Shown: piece after piece, positions 1 through 13,000 of the stretch | Numbering within the stretch: the stretch's first letter is position 1 | How the letters are laid out: every line of letters begins with the position of its first letter | Assembly: GCF_000764305.2 (NCBI RefSeq) | Contig: NW_025941725.1 | Coordinates: 124,001-188,000, forward strand | Reading direction: 5' to 3' | DNA: 64,000 nt | Source: Hyalella azteca | Lineage: Eukaryota; Arthropoda; Malacostraca; Amphipoda; Hyalellidae | The notes under the pieces: generated by a model | Seen by the model: the letters and a program-made list of their open reading frames with translations, nothing else | What the model was told of the DNA's origin: nothing | Database searches by the model: none | Position numbers and translations under genes: made by a program

Positions 1-1520
1 TGTCATCTTGAATACTGGTATCTGTAGAAAATCATAGGGCAAAATGGGTCGCAATTTCCGACACCATCATTAACAATTTTCTTACATTTGATTCTCTATT
101 AATATATCAAAATTAATATGGTTTTCAAGGTAGAAGTTTCCCTTCTGCAAAATCCATTATGAGTAAATCTTTAATGCAAACGAATTTTTCTGTCGTTCCA
201 TTATAATCGCTTTTCCATTTATTTTTATCATGGAAACCTTATCTTGCTCAGCTTTAAGCTATTACCATATTACTTTCCTACAATTTCATAACATTTTTTT
301 ATAGTATTCAGTAGTGTTGTTCTTTCAGAGCAGAAGCTTTGGCGACCATAATAAAATGTAAAAAACCCATCGCGTTCCGAGCTTTTGTAAAAGCAGTGGA
401 CGACGTGAACACTTTTTGCTCGCGTGCTTTGAAATCAAATTTGCTATTCGCCAATACGGATTTTATAGCAATTTGTTCATCATGTCATGGGCTGCACTGC
501 AATTAGTTTTCGGTAGCTGTAACTTGTGATGCAAACAAACTATTGTGTAAAAATTTTAACTGAAATAATAAGCATTTTATTGTAAAATTCAAAAAAAATT
601 AAATCTTATACATATGCACATTTAATTTATGGATCTAGCAATAATGATTGTTTTTGTACAACCAACGTGACTAAGTCACAAAAAAAAAACAGAAAACTTT
701 ACCAGCAGAAGAATTAATTTTTAAAGCCAATTAACACAATTTAAGAAATTATTTCGTAGAAATATTTCCAACCCTTAATTGTTCTAGACAATTTTCCACT
801 TATTTATCTATAACTTGTTGTAATACATGAATTTACATATCGGAATGAACGAAAATGTTGTCAAATATCTTGGATATCCATGAAGTTAAAGAACGTGAAA
901 TTTAGGCACTATATTTCACATGAAGTCTCGCTTAGAATGGTAAAAATAAGCATGTACAAATTTAATTGTTATCTAATGCATTCATTTCATTGTATATCCA
1001 TAGGAAAATAAACGGAGTAAAATCTTGAATTAGGTGTAAAATTGAGTTATAAAGTGGCGCCGAAAGTGGTTTTTCGCGGGAGCATTTGTGTGGCCGGTGC
1101 ATTCCTTAAGATTTTTATCTAAGCGAGAACATGCGGTAGCTTTAACAAGATATTATGGCTTCTTGAGGGGCATTTTCTTAACGGGATTTGTAAGTCAGTG
1201 GTAAAGAATAATCTCGGAAATGATGATGAAATGGATTGGCGAGGATAAAATTGGTAGATAATAACAAAAATGAAGTTTAATAGGCGATCCAAATTGGTCC
1301 GAGAGAATACAGTACGATTACGAAAATTTCATGGCAATTAGCTTCTTTTCTGACCGAAGCTTGGAAATGAAAAGTCATTTCTCTCGTAAGTCCTTTTCCT
1401 TTTTTAATTGATTAATAGATGAGATGAAATTGATTGATTTTAATTGATTATAAGCCAATGATCATCAATCAGTAATTCGTTTCCGCGTGAACCTCGCAGC
1501 AGCGATCGATGCGCTTGTCA
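1..1520. other. Intergenic or upstream DNA, no gene seen
   Basis: AT-rich, with stops in all frames and no recognisable protein, RNA gene or transposon. Confidence 0.6.
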
Positions 1521-1706
1521 ACGCTTGACAGCGGCACCTGCTTGGCAGCGACACCTGCTTGACAGCGGCACCTGCTTGACTGCTTGACAGCGACACCTGC
1601 TTGACAGCAGCACCTGCTTGACAGCGACACCTGCTTGACAGCGACAGCTGCTTGACAGCGACACCTGCTTGACAGCAGCACCTGCTTGACAGCGACACCT
1701 GCGTGC
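1521..1706. repeat. 17-bp minisatellite with E-boxes
   Basis: About 11 head-to-tail copies of GCTTGACAGCGACACCT with small variants (AGCAGCACCT, AGCGGCACCT). Each unit boundary makes CACCTG, one makes CAGCTG; both are E-box cores. It lies about 2 kb upstream of the eva-1-like start. The short ORFs across it are repeat artefacts. Confidence 0.9.
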
Positions 1707-3773
1707 AGAAGTTATACATGCTTCTATCACCAGATAAAATCTTAATTTTGTTTGCTAGAAGTTGAAAACTTTCTTGAGTGTAATAGAAACTTGAAACTTC
1801 AGGTACTAAAAATTTTTTTAGTGCACGCACGAAGTCAGCTATGGCTTTTTCGTGCATGGCCGACTTTGGCATCATGAAAACCTCTGACACTAATTTTCCC
1901 TTGGAAAACACATTTTATCTCACGAATTTTCCATACTATGCACACGAGCTAATCGGAATAAAGGTTTTTGTTAGCTTTCCCCGCATGGAATTTCTGTCAT
2001 CATTTCCCGAAAATTTTCCTCCTATTATTGAACTGTTCTCACTTTCTCCCCGAAATATTTGATGTGATACAGAACCTTTCCATTACCTACACTTTCAATG
2101 CCACACGGCCGCTACTGTGTATTTAATTCATGATTGTTTTTTTACAAAAAAAAATGAATGCGGTTGTGGAATCTCTGCCTGATCGCCGATCTCTGCGATC
2201 AGAAAAACGCATGGGGAATTGTCCGAATAGTGACACACGTTCTTATCCATTACACAATCAGTGGGTAGGCGTAGCTCAGCTCTCTGATACGACCCTTTTT
2301 CGAGTCAAACTGAGTCGGCATGATCCACGCAAGAGAAAAACTGCATTGTTATTTGGACAACGGCCTTCAGTTTCTCTGAATGTGGCGCTCAGGTAACTGA
2401 AGGATCCTCGATTATTTAGATGCGAACTTTAGCCGCCTGATGGCCGCTTCGGTCCATCTGATGACGAGATAATACTGACCGATATTTATCGGGCTTGTGG
2501 CAAATATATAGAATTTATTCTGATTTTATTTAATATAAGAACTGACGCTTATAGAAGAATTTAGTATACAAGAACAGAAATTTTTTTAATTTGATTTATA
2601 TTTTTTAAGGCATTTGAACTTTGTTTTTGCTTTATCGTTTTTTTTTTAATATAATTCGTACTGTCTTTTACTTTTTCGTTTTTTTTAATTAATCTACCAA
2701 GTGGTAATCAGAGCCAATGACATTATTTTTTATTGATTTTGGAATTAGGAAAAGGCATAAAAATATAATTTTTTGACAATATTGTATGGAAGTGTAAATT
2801 TTTAAAGAGCTCGAAAAATTTTAAGTTTCCCTGAAAAGGTGCCCTGCGCACACGCTTCTTTCTCCTATTTTTTTCTCCATCCTTAGTTTTCGATGGGGTT
2901 TTTTTTCTCGCATCTCTCTGGGACACTCTAGCCGTTATCGATTAGGTGTCCGTAAAAGCTTTTCTAAATCCAATTTAAGCCCTCTTGAGGTTCAAATTAT
3001 TGGGCTACTAAACGCTTTTTAGCCGTCGTGAAAAAGCAAATTATTGCAAAAAATGGTCGGGTTATGGGTGACAACTTCGTGGTCTATCAGCCGTCGAAGA
3101 TCTATCATTAACTCTAAAATATATATCGAGAATATTTTAATTATGAGTACCGAGTTATTAATTATCCTGGAAAAGTAAAAAAAATTGTCTTGAGTCAAAT
3201 TTTTCGGTAATTTTCATTTCATAACTGTTGGTCGTCGAAGGAAATGTTTTTGACTGCTTGCAAAAAAAAATTAATTTTTTATAAAATAATATATTCATGT
3301 CATATGATTTTTTATTTCAGATTAAAAAGTAGCCGCTATATATTTCTGATGAGCTTCTCAGTGTTACGATTGAAATTAACATTTACTACGAATTTCCAGA
3401 TGATACGGATTCAATACAATATATAAAATGAAAGATTATGGCCCCACTATGGAATTTTGAATGGTTTTATCATAATGACATAATTTTATTCAGCAATCAA
3501 CATGATATCATCGAGTGACCATGCAAGTGAAACTGTGATTTGGTATTAACGTGCAAACTCTAGTAAGTATAAAACTCGACGACTTTGAAATCTGATACAC
3601 AGATTAATTTTCAATGAACTGAAATTTAAACGAATGAAACGAACGAAAATGTGATGATCAACATTGCGTTTTTTATTGATTGTTTATGCCGAAAATCGCG
3701 AATACCGTGACTTGATGAATCATTTTATTCTAAAGTGTTTAACGTCAATTACGTAGTACATAATTTTAAAAAA
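1707..3773. other. Upstream region of the eva-1-like gene
   Basis: No gene seen. A TATA-like TATAAAA lies at 3568-3574 and a GTAAGT at 3563-3568 could be the donor of a non-coding first exon, but neither is decisive. Several long A and T runs occur at 2590-2690 and 3180-3290. Confidence 0.35.
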
Positions 3774-4005
3774 ATGTCCCTTGAAAAGACGACGTGGAAA
3801 GTGCGTCGAAGAACGTATTTTGTTGCGTCGTTGTTGTGGATTTGTCTGACGTTGAAAATGAGTTACGCGTTGGGACCAGACAGTTTTTCCCAGACCAACT
3901 TTAGTGCGAATAATTTCTCTTCGTTTATGTTTCCTTCTTCATCTGTCGAGTCTTCTTCTTCGAAGGTGCAAGGTGAAGCTTTGCCTGTTGCTCAAGATCC
4001 TTTGG
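3774..4005 (+). CDS. eva-1-like exon 1: signal peptide
   Basis: The frame is open from an ATG at 3735, but the ATG at 3774 is preferred because it places a basic n-region (KVRRR) directly before the hydrophobic core [13 protein letters not shown] and a small-residue cleavage site after MSYA. The rest is Ser/Phe-rich and unconserved. The exon ends in phase 1 at a GTGAGT donor. Starting at 3735 would add 13 residues and bury the signal peptide. Confidence 0.75.
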
Positions 4006-7000
4006 GTGAGTGCTAAACATTTAATCTAATTTGATTAATGATCTGAGAATATACAAATGGAAGTCGAACAATATTTGTTCAACTTCCTGAAATTTTTAAT
4101 CAAATGCATTCTCTGTTCATTAATCTAACAGTTGTAAAGAAAAAATTATGCCATCTAATTCTAATTTTGTGTACAATAGTCGAGTAATAATATAATGTAA
4201 TATAATTCAATATAATATTATATTATTATATCATGAAGATAATAAAATAAGTCATGTAGAATCGTAAATTCATAACTACCTACGTAGTACCTTTATTTTT
4301 ATCAATTTACACTGTTAAGTAAAAAGTTGTGTTGGTAATAGGAAATACATAATATACCAATATGCGACCGTTACTTGTTTCAGTCCAATTTATTTAACCA
4401 TCAATAATGGTCTCTCTGTTGCACTCACTTAATCATCGTAATTTTTTAATACCTATAATATTTCAATACATTGTATGACCACCTTTATTATATAATTATT
4501 GAATGATAGCGAAATTCCGAAGTCTTTGGACATGATTTTACGTGAATGATAATAAAAAAGAAATCTTGTGCAAACTTCTGCAGTTTTCAGTTTAAAGTTG
4601 CAGTTAAAGTTCTGTGGTTTTCAGTTGAAAGGATTTTAATTAGACTTTTGGTACAACCAACTCCTCATTGACCTCAGTTTCTTTCATCATATCAGTTCAT
4701 TTAACCAATAATGAGGTACAAAGCTTCCATGAGAACGATTTATTAAATAATTTAGTTTTTCTCCGGTCAATTTCGCCTCGGCCTTCATTTCAGTTCCAAT
4801 CTCTAGCCTTTGACCTTCACCATAACTTACGAAATGATGTAATTATGTTGCTCATGTGTTGGCGGTATGAGATGCAAGGATTACAAGAGATTTCGTTATT
4901 TATCGCACAAAAATATCTTGGGTAGCTCAAGACAATACTCTCATATTCTCAAATACTCTCATATACTTCACTTGCTGGTGCAATGAATTTAATCTATTCA
5001 ATCCTGTGTTACCTGGCGTATCGTTCCAATTCGTTTTTCTCCTTCCCGTTTTCTTTTACTTGTAGGTAAATCATGAGTAAAGTTCAACTGAATAATACCG
5101 AAATAAACTTGTAGTTTGCATGGTCTCCCAGATTACCTCACTCACTTGTACAGAATATCTTGTTTAACTAAAACCAAGTACTACATTCAAATCAATTACT
5201 TTTGAAAACTTTTAAGCTGACCCTCGAGAAGTTGTCTTTTATACGGAAACCTCGAGATCCCCAAATGCGTAGCTCATGGAAATGCTAATTTTTCGCGTCC
5301 CGACTGAAACATTTCAGCCGAAGTTAAGACTCGAGTTCTGATTGAGATGTTCTCGCTAATTTGAATCTGCTAAGCCGGGAACTTCTTCCTACCGAATCAT
5401 TATACAGGCGCATGAATCGTCGCCGGCTTAGCAGTTCGTGATAAAGTGGTCGGTGAATTTTTAGCTTTTACGCTAAATTCGTTAGCAATGTATTCACTAG
5501 AAAGATAAATCTGTTTACTCGAATTTTTACTATTTTTAATTTCTGTACTCGTATATGAGGATCACTTGAATGTAAATTACATGGCAATTTTAAATATTTT
5601 TCATTTGCAATTGAGAATCACACATTTTCTGCATTAAAGCCGAGGCTAGAACTGCATTTAAATAATTATCGTTGACCCTTTTTCTGACCAAATCAATAGC
5701 TCGGCCTTTGCAAGAAAGCGTCCACAAAAATATCCCGTTTAGATTATACAATCGCCTCATTTTCCGGTGCTTTTGTAGAGGCCTCCGAGGTGCAAACGGT
5801 GCAGCGATTTGAATTGTTGTCCGCGGTTCGCTCTGGCAAACACTTCAGTTCGAATAAATTCATCGCTTTCTTCCGACTCGAAGAACTTCAGGCTGAGGAT
5901 CCGATTCTGGTTTTACAAATGCTTCGTCGCTTCGTTCGATTGCAGGGATTCGAACATCGTATGTGCCCTCAGAACGGGTACGATTCCCTTCAAAATGAGA
6001 ATCGGATCGCGGCCGGAAGACCTGGAAATGGGGTAGCTCTTCCGTAGAGTTTTTACACCCTGCAGTAACGTTGGTGCGGATCGTTGGAAAATACGATCTA
6101 GAATTCTGTATGTTTATTATCCAGAAAATGTTAGTAGTTGTTTTTTAGTATATATTTTTTATTACACGCGCATTTTTCCAGTTTCAAGTATTCTGTCTGT
6201 TATTAAAGCAAAAAAATATACTTCTTTGAGGAGTTTTTTTTAGGAATGATTTCCTTGGAAAAAATATATATTTAATGCACTTAAAAGCTGTTTTGTCCTC
6301 TCGTTTCTAGCTGAATGAAAAATCGTTAGTTATTGCAGAGCCATTCACGCTATGGCTCCAGTAAAGAAATGGCTTCTGAGCAAAATACCGGTATCACTTT
6401 CCTCAAATTTCAGGTCCCACGAATTCAACATTTTTTATTTCCTGGCACGAGTTTAGTGCTCTTGTGCGACGCGTTCCCTGAAGCTACAACTGCATTTTAT
6501 GCCCACGCTCAAGCAGCTGTAACGGGCGTCATATGAAACACCAATTGGAAATAATAGGCGGATTAAGGTAGGCGAACGTCGGCATTTCAATGGCCTCCTA
6601 TAAATATCCCTCTAATTTTTGTTCGAGTATTTAATCTCACGGTCATGACAGACGCTATTTAATTTCGTCTTGCATCCGCTCCTGACATGTTGTAAATTGG
6701 TATTCAGAGAAATAAACGTGCTAATTTCACGGAGACGTTTCCATTCCTCATCACGAATGAGAAAAATGGGCCTTAAATGTATTTTGTGTTAAATACAATA
6801 CGAGACAAAAATTAAGTCGATTTCAAGGCCATTCATGGCCCTTGCTGACACTAAAGAACAAAAATGCAGTTTAATTTGAACTGCTTTTTTATGAAGCGTT
6901 CGTGAGACGTAAATTGGTAGTTCAAAATTGATTAGTCCGTTTTACATAGGGATTGGTCAGGTATACATGTATTTTGTTGGCCCTGAAAATTATAAGGTCA

Positions 7001-10000
7001 AGTCCATGTCAGCTTCAGTTTCACACATTCCTTATTTTCGAGGATTAATTTGACAAGAAATTGCTTAATTGAATCGTGCTCTCCAGTCTTTAGTCATTTT
7101 GATCTTAGAATTTACTTGCAAATTCTACGAAATGAATTTTTTTTTTGTTCAACTTCCTGACTTAAATTGATGCATGCGTTGCTACCTGTAAATTGTTTTT
7201 ATTACAAATTGTGTTGACTACTCGTTTGGTTGCCATCTTAATGAAATTAACTAAAAACGAGCCTACCTGCTGCCCAATTTTAGCTTGTAATTATATCTGC
7301 ATGCAATAATTAAAATCATCTCGTTAGACAAAGGTGACCACATTCCGTTCAGTTAGCCGTAAAAAAACAAAATATTTTTGTTTTTTTTTTAATTATTCTG
7401 TTTATATTTTTTTAAATTATCAATTTGGAGGAATTTAAATAAATATATGGTATGTAATATAAACTTTCAATGTCTCATCCTAGCAAGTGTCAAGTACAGG
7501 AGTTCCAGAAAGAGCTTCAGAAGTCCTCTTCTATGTGGTTCGGAAGCATCAAGTTTTCTGTGCTTCGGATCACATTTTTTATTAGCGTGCTGCAAACTTT
7601 TCTGAGTTGCTAATGGCTGAGGGAGAACAAGTTTTCCATATCCATCTAGCGCCCATCTTTTGCCTGGCTTTCTTCTTGGACTCTTGGGAAATTTTCTTCA
7701 CGCTCTCAGCTGGCCGATCCCAAGGATCAAGCAGCTCGCAATATGAATGATTATCTTGTCCTTAATAATAGTTGCCTGATGTAAATTTTTTTTATGTACA
7801 AGTACTTAGAAATTTCTAAGGTCCCTATTGATGACAACCTTCGTTCTAAAATTGGTTGATGTGTATAAACAATTTAGCATATTTATTTCAAGATTGAAAT
7901 TTCTCGTTCTTATAATTACTTAAATTAAAAAGGTGTAAACCTAACGTTGCTCTCTCACAATAAATAAGTAAAATTCGTGTGTCTGATTATATTATTTAGT
8001 TTACTTGATAATAAATCTTTCCCACTCACTGTTGATTTCAATGTGAGGCAGGCTTCAAGGTAGATAATAATTATGTGTAATAAGTAAATAATAATTTACT
8101 TGCTATTGATATACTTGACTATATTCCCTTCATTCAAGGCATAAATTGCAAATCACCGCGTCAAGCAATTTACTTATTTAATCATACTCATCTAGAAATT
8201 TTCAGGATAAAAACTCGTTTCGATGGTCAATTTACAGTTTCGTAGTCTCTAACCCGGAGAAGATCGATTCATTTGCTGGAAATCCTCCCGTATCCTATAT
8301 CGCCCAGCTTTTTATTTTTCCGTGTATAGGATGACTTTAATTCCTTGAGGCACAAGTCCAGCTCATAAAGAGCTGCTAGATTAAACGCCTGCGCTGATGT
8401 GAAAACACGTACAGACAATAATATCCTGTACAATGTACGGCAAATCACAAATACAGCGAAAACTTGGAATGTCGAATGTAGCTGGTATATTGGATGTACT
8501 TGGTGAATAATTTTATAATTTTGAACTTATTTTCCAATTCTTATTTTAAGAAGCAGAATCGCCCTAATTTGGATCGGTGAAAATGTGAATTTGAGTTAAT
8601 TGTGGTTCAAATTATTGTGTTTGATATTGAAAGTTCAGCGTATAAATAAGATTGTGCGAGATGCAATCGATGATGTCTAAAATCTACTCATGTCATAAAA
8701 ATCCGTCAAAGAAATGAAGGGAAGCATCAAACAAAAAATAATTCTCCAGCGTTAGTGACATACGTTAAAGCACCCATAGCAAAAGATCAAGTATTACCAA
8801 ATTCATATGGTATCGCGTACGATGAAGCTTCGATTGCTGTGGATCAAATCTTATCAGCGTCATGGACGACAGGTTTCTTCGGGAGCAAATGTTATCGTCG
8901 TAATGAACTGCTTGTGGTGCCTGGGGCTGTTGTGGTGTAATGCGGTGCTTCAAAACTTTATAGGCTCGTTTCTAACGCCGTCGAGCTTCATTGCTGCCCA
9001 TCAACGTCAACGTTCGCGTTCTCAGGAAATGAGTCGCGCGATTGGAAATCGTTACCATGCATGTGCGAGGGTTGAGACGTTCGAAACGATTACGGGTGCT
9101 AGAAAAATGATGATACTTTAGCATAGTCGATTATGGATTTGAAAATCTAAGCAACTTGCACTGAAGTTTATGCCGTTTTTTTTATCGCATTCAAAAATTT
9201 TTCGTTACCATATGAAACTGATCATTCCAACCTTTCAATTGCATGTCCTCGTCTAAAAAAATCTTTCTGGAAAGTTTCAAATTTCGATCTCAATAAATAG
9301 GAATAGTTTAACCTCTGTTTACAGAAACCTCTGTTCTCAAACCTCTGTTTACAGAAAACCAACTTTCACCGGCCTAAGCACCAGCTTTTTTAGTTTTTGT
9401 TCTTTTAGATTCAAGATAAACGGGCTTCAAAACGGTATTTACGCCACTTAATTCCATCATATTTGTGAGATTATATCACGTCGGGCCGAGAGGCAATAAT
9501 TATGCACTTAATTGCTCAGTCGGGGTAACTTCCGACCAGCCCGGCAATCATGAGTCGGCTGTTACGGCCCGCCGGTTGCGCTCGACCGTCCGGTTATTGT
9601 AACTGAACCGTTTGCGAGCTGATTAATATTTTTTCGATTGTAAATCGTAAAGGTCGAATTAAACTTCCCACCAGCCCGGCAATCACGAGTCTGCTGTTAC
9701 GGCCCGCCGGTTGCGCTCGACCGTCCGGTTATTGTAACTGAACCGTTTGCGAGCTGATTAATCTTTTTTTCGATTGTAAATCGAAATGGCCAAATTAATT
9801 TTATTGCATGTTCAAAAGTCTATTTAGAAATTTTTTACGTTTTCTTATCTCACATGACCGTCTAGAAGAGCTAGCAAGAGTATTAACAAAAGCACGCGAT
9901 GACATGTGATGCATAACTACCTGTCGTGAAATTAGCGCTCTCATTGCAATTACGGATTTGAACTCCTAATTATTTGGATTCTTATATCGCTAAATCGATG

Positions 10001-13000
10001 ATTTTACAATAAATACGTTGGTTTTTCTCATGTCTGTCAACCATTGATGCTCACAGCATTCTCTCTATTCTTTTCTTTGAATTATAGGTACTGTTTCTAT
10101 CTTCATTTAATTCAAACCTTATATATTTTATGCTCGTTCCTGCCCACTCAACCTACTCTGCTCCTTATCTTCCTATCCTCTTGTTGTCCTTTTGCCTGAA
10201 AAAATCTAGTTTCCCTGGAGATGGCGGGACTATGAGTCACAGGAGCCCTCTAATTAACGTTATTGTGTTCAGGACTGTGGCTTTGGCCACAGCTGCTGCG
10301 GGATTGTCGTGCTGTGTAGCACTGTTGAAGACCTCGCGTGTTGTCGTTAAACTGGACTCGAAACCACAATAAGAACTCACCATAAATGTTACGTTATACA
10401 TCACTGCTCATGGTTAGGAGCAAGTGTAGTTTAGTAAGAATCTATAATACTATAATTAACTTATTGCAATTTATGTTCCTTATCGTGTTTTCCTATAAAT
10501 CTTTGATAAGGATTCTCGGTCTACGTACTGATTTCTCGTTTTCATTAGGGCAACTATTTTGACACGAATGAGCTACCCTTCTCATTAATCAGCTTCACCT
10601 TGTTTTTTTTGCGTTTGAATTTGTACCGGAAATATTAAAGCTTAATTAGAGCCACGCTGTGTATTATTTGCACTGTTAATTAACCTCAAACCGAAATAAA
10701 TTTTGGTTCTATATGAACTTTCCACCAGCCCTTATTGCCTTCCGAAAATCTTTCCGTTACTAATCCCCTCGCATCCGTCCATTTCTTGTCCAGAACCATT
10801 CGCATTAACTTATTTTTTAGCTACCACAGCTGCTGCTCGCGTTTCCTCATCGATCGTCTCTAGTATCATAGAAAAAACAATACTAGAAATATTACCTGTG
10901 ATATTTTTGGCGAAACAAATCTACCAGCTCTCGCCACGAGTCCAGAACCTGAGTGAATGCTCAGCTTTTTGTTGTATTTTGGACTTGGCGCCTCGCCCTG
11001 CATAGATTGTTTCCTTTAGTTGCAATGGTAGGCATTTTTTTAGGATCAATGACTGATTTCTTAGGATATTTATAAATTATTGTTTTAATTTCATAGTTTT
11101 AAAATGGATTTTCTTTATTTAACTTTTTCGAGACGATATTCATAATTCCTACATTAATCACAATTCCTAATATTATCATTAATTGCATCCTTTTTCGGCA
11201 TCCATTAAAAAAATTCAAATCATTTATCAAGTCGAATTCAATTGAATCTTGTATGCTGCGGTGAAAATGAGATTGTTCCTAGTGATAAATTTACGTGTAC
11301 CTCTGGTACCAATTCATATTACGCGCACCTGAGCTGTGGCATTTCATTGAACTGTAATTTATACCTGATCAGATTCTCTATGGGGGTGTACGTGGTCGGC
11401 ATGATAAATTTTTTCATAAAACGAGGATATTCGGCGACCAAGTGTCGCAGTATACGCGTCGTAAATCGCATCAATGTGATCCTATGTTGCGCGCTTTATC
11501 GTCGGTGCGCAACTTGCGCTCGATAGATCAACGCCTTGCAGGATATTCCGTGTAGGTATTTGTTCCAGGACGACAAGCATCTCGTTTACTGGATGTCTGC
11601 ATGCATTATTTGTAGCTCAGCGTCCAAGTTTGGTGTTACAAATTAATCTTATTTGGTGGGGTTATTGCACTGCACTTGTTATTCTTTTCGTTTCATTTGT
11701 TATTTGTTACTTATTCCTTTAGTTTTGTTTGCTGAATTCCTATTGCATGCAAATTCCGTTTGCAAATGTCTTCTCAATTTCCTGGTCTTCAATTATATAG
11801 TTATAAAATAAAATAAAATCTGTGAAAACCCAAAGTTTTCATATTTCCTGAATGCTACGAAAATTAATTAAACGTAGACTGAAAAAAACTCTGAAAGAAA
11901 AATATGAATGTTTTTTATACAACGTGATGCTGGAAAATGCTCACCCATTACGTAGAACTGCTTACTTTTCTGAAGGTATAAACAGAATTTGCTTCATTTA
12001 TGCATCTGTGGCTGTTTATCTGCTAGCTCACCAAGGCCTGGAGGCAAAATGGAATTTTCCGATGCTGGGGCAAATAAAATAACGTGCTTTTTGTCATTAC
12101 GCTGTTTTTCATCTCGCTTCTAATCGGAAGCAATAATTAAACACCTTCATTTATCCTCACCGCTCTTTATTCACGCTACATTTGATTACAAAGTGCGATG
12201 ATCGAAAAAAAATAAACGTGTGTTTGTGCTCGAAGAAAGTGAGTTGTAACGATTTTATTTGTTAAGTGTCAAGTAATTTCTTGTCATTTTATGGTGAAGG
12301 TTTGATTAGTTTTGTAGGGTTTTAAGTTTAGTGTTATTGGTTCCACGTTGCTCAATCGCAATAATTGTTTATGTGCAGCGCTGATTAATTTTCTTGTAGC
12401 TATCAAGAAACTCAATTGTTAAAAGTCATGGCTAAAATATCTTTTTCAGTGATTATCTTATCTTCAACATCGCTTTTCAGTATGAATCCAGTGATTCTAC
12501 ATGTTCTTCATACATGAATCCAAGTATGAGTTATCAAAGCTTCCAAAAGAAGGACTTTTTTATGGCACTTCGTCCCGTATTTATCAATAAGTCATTTTTG
12601 TTTTTAACTTTTTTTATTTTCAATTTACTGAAATTTTCATTGTTATATGATGTTCTGCATGGCCACGCAGGCCGACTTTTCATGAATTGCGCAGGCGCAT
12701 ATTTTAACTGATAACTCCAATAAAACGATTTACACTTCAAACTCCAATAATTATAGAATATTGCGTTTTCTTTATCGTAAAATATTCAATTCACTTGGAT
12801 TTCAATCATTCCCTATAGTTGTGAGGTTGCAATCTAATTTCTTTGGCCACTTTGAAGTTGCGGCCTGCTTTTGGTCGGGCTTGATGCCTAAGTTTTTTTT
12901 TTCAACCTTTTCGTTGCCAGAAAAAAAGTGGGATTATCGAGCATTTTGGCTTCCGGGGGTTCCTGGATTTGCGTTTCTTCCCCTAAAATATGCGGCAACT

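Noticed and set aside
1465..1911. Cys/Gln-rich minus-strand frames (SLSSRCRCQAG)
   Set aside because: Translation of the 17-bp repeat.
2262..2330. tRNA-like A-box and B-box (GTAGCTCAGC, TTTTTCGAGTC)
   Set aside because: The spacing is too short and no acceptor stem or cloverleaf can be formed; a tRNA-derived SINE fragment cannot be excluded.
11242..11526. 94-codon Cys-rich plus-strand frame
   Set aside because: No signal peptide or cysteine spacing of a known family, and no phase-compatible splice sites to the surrounding gene.
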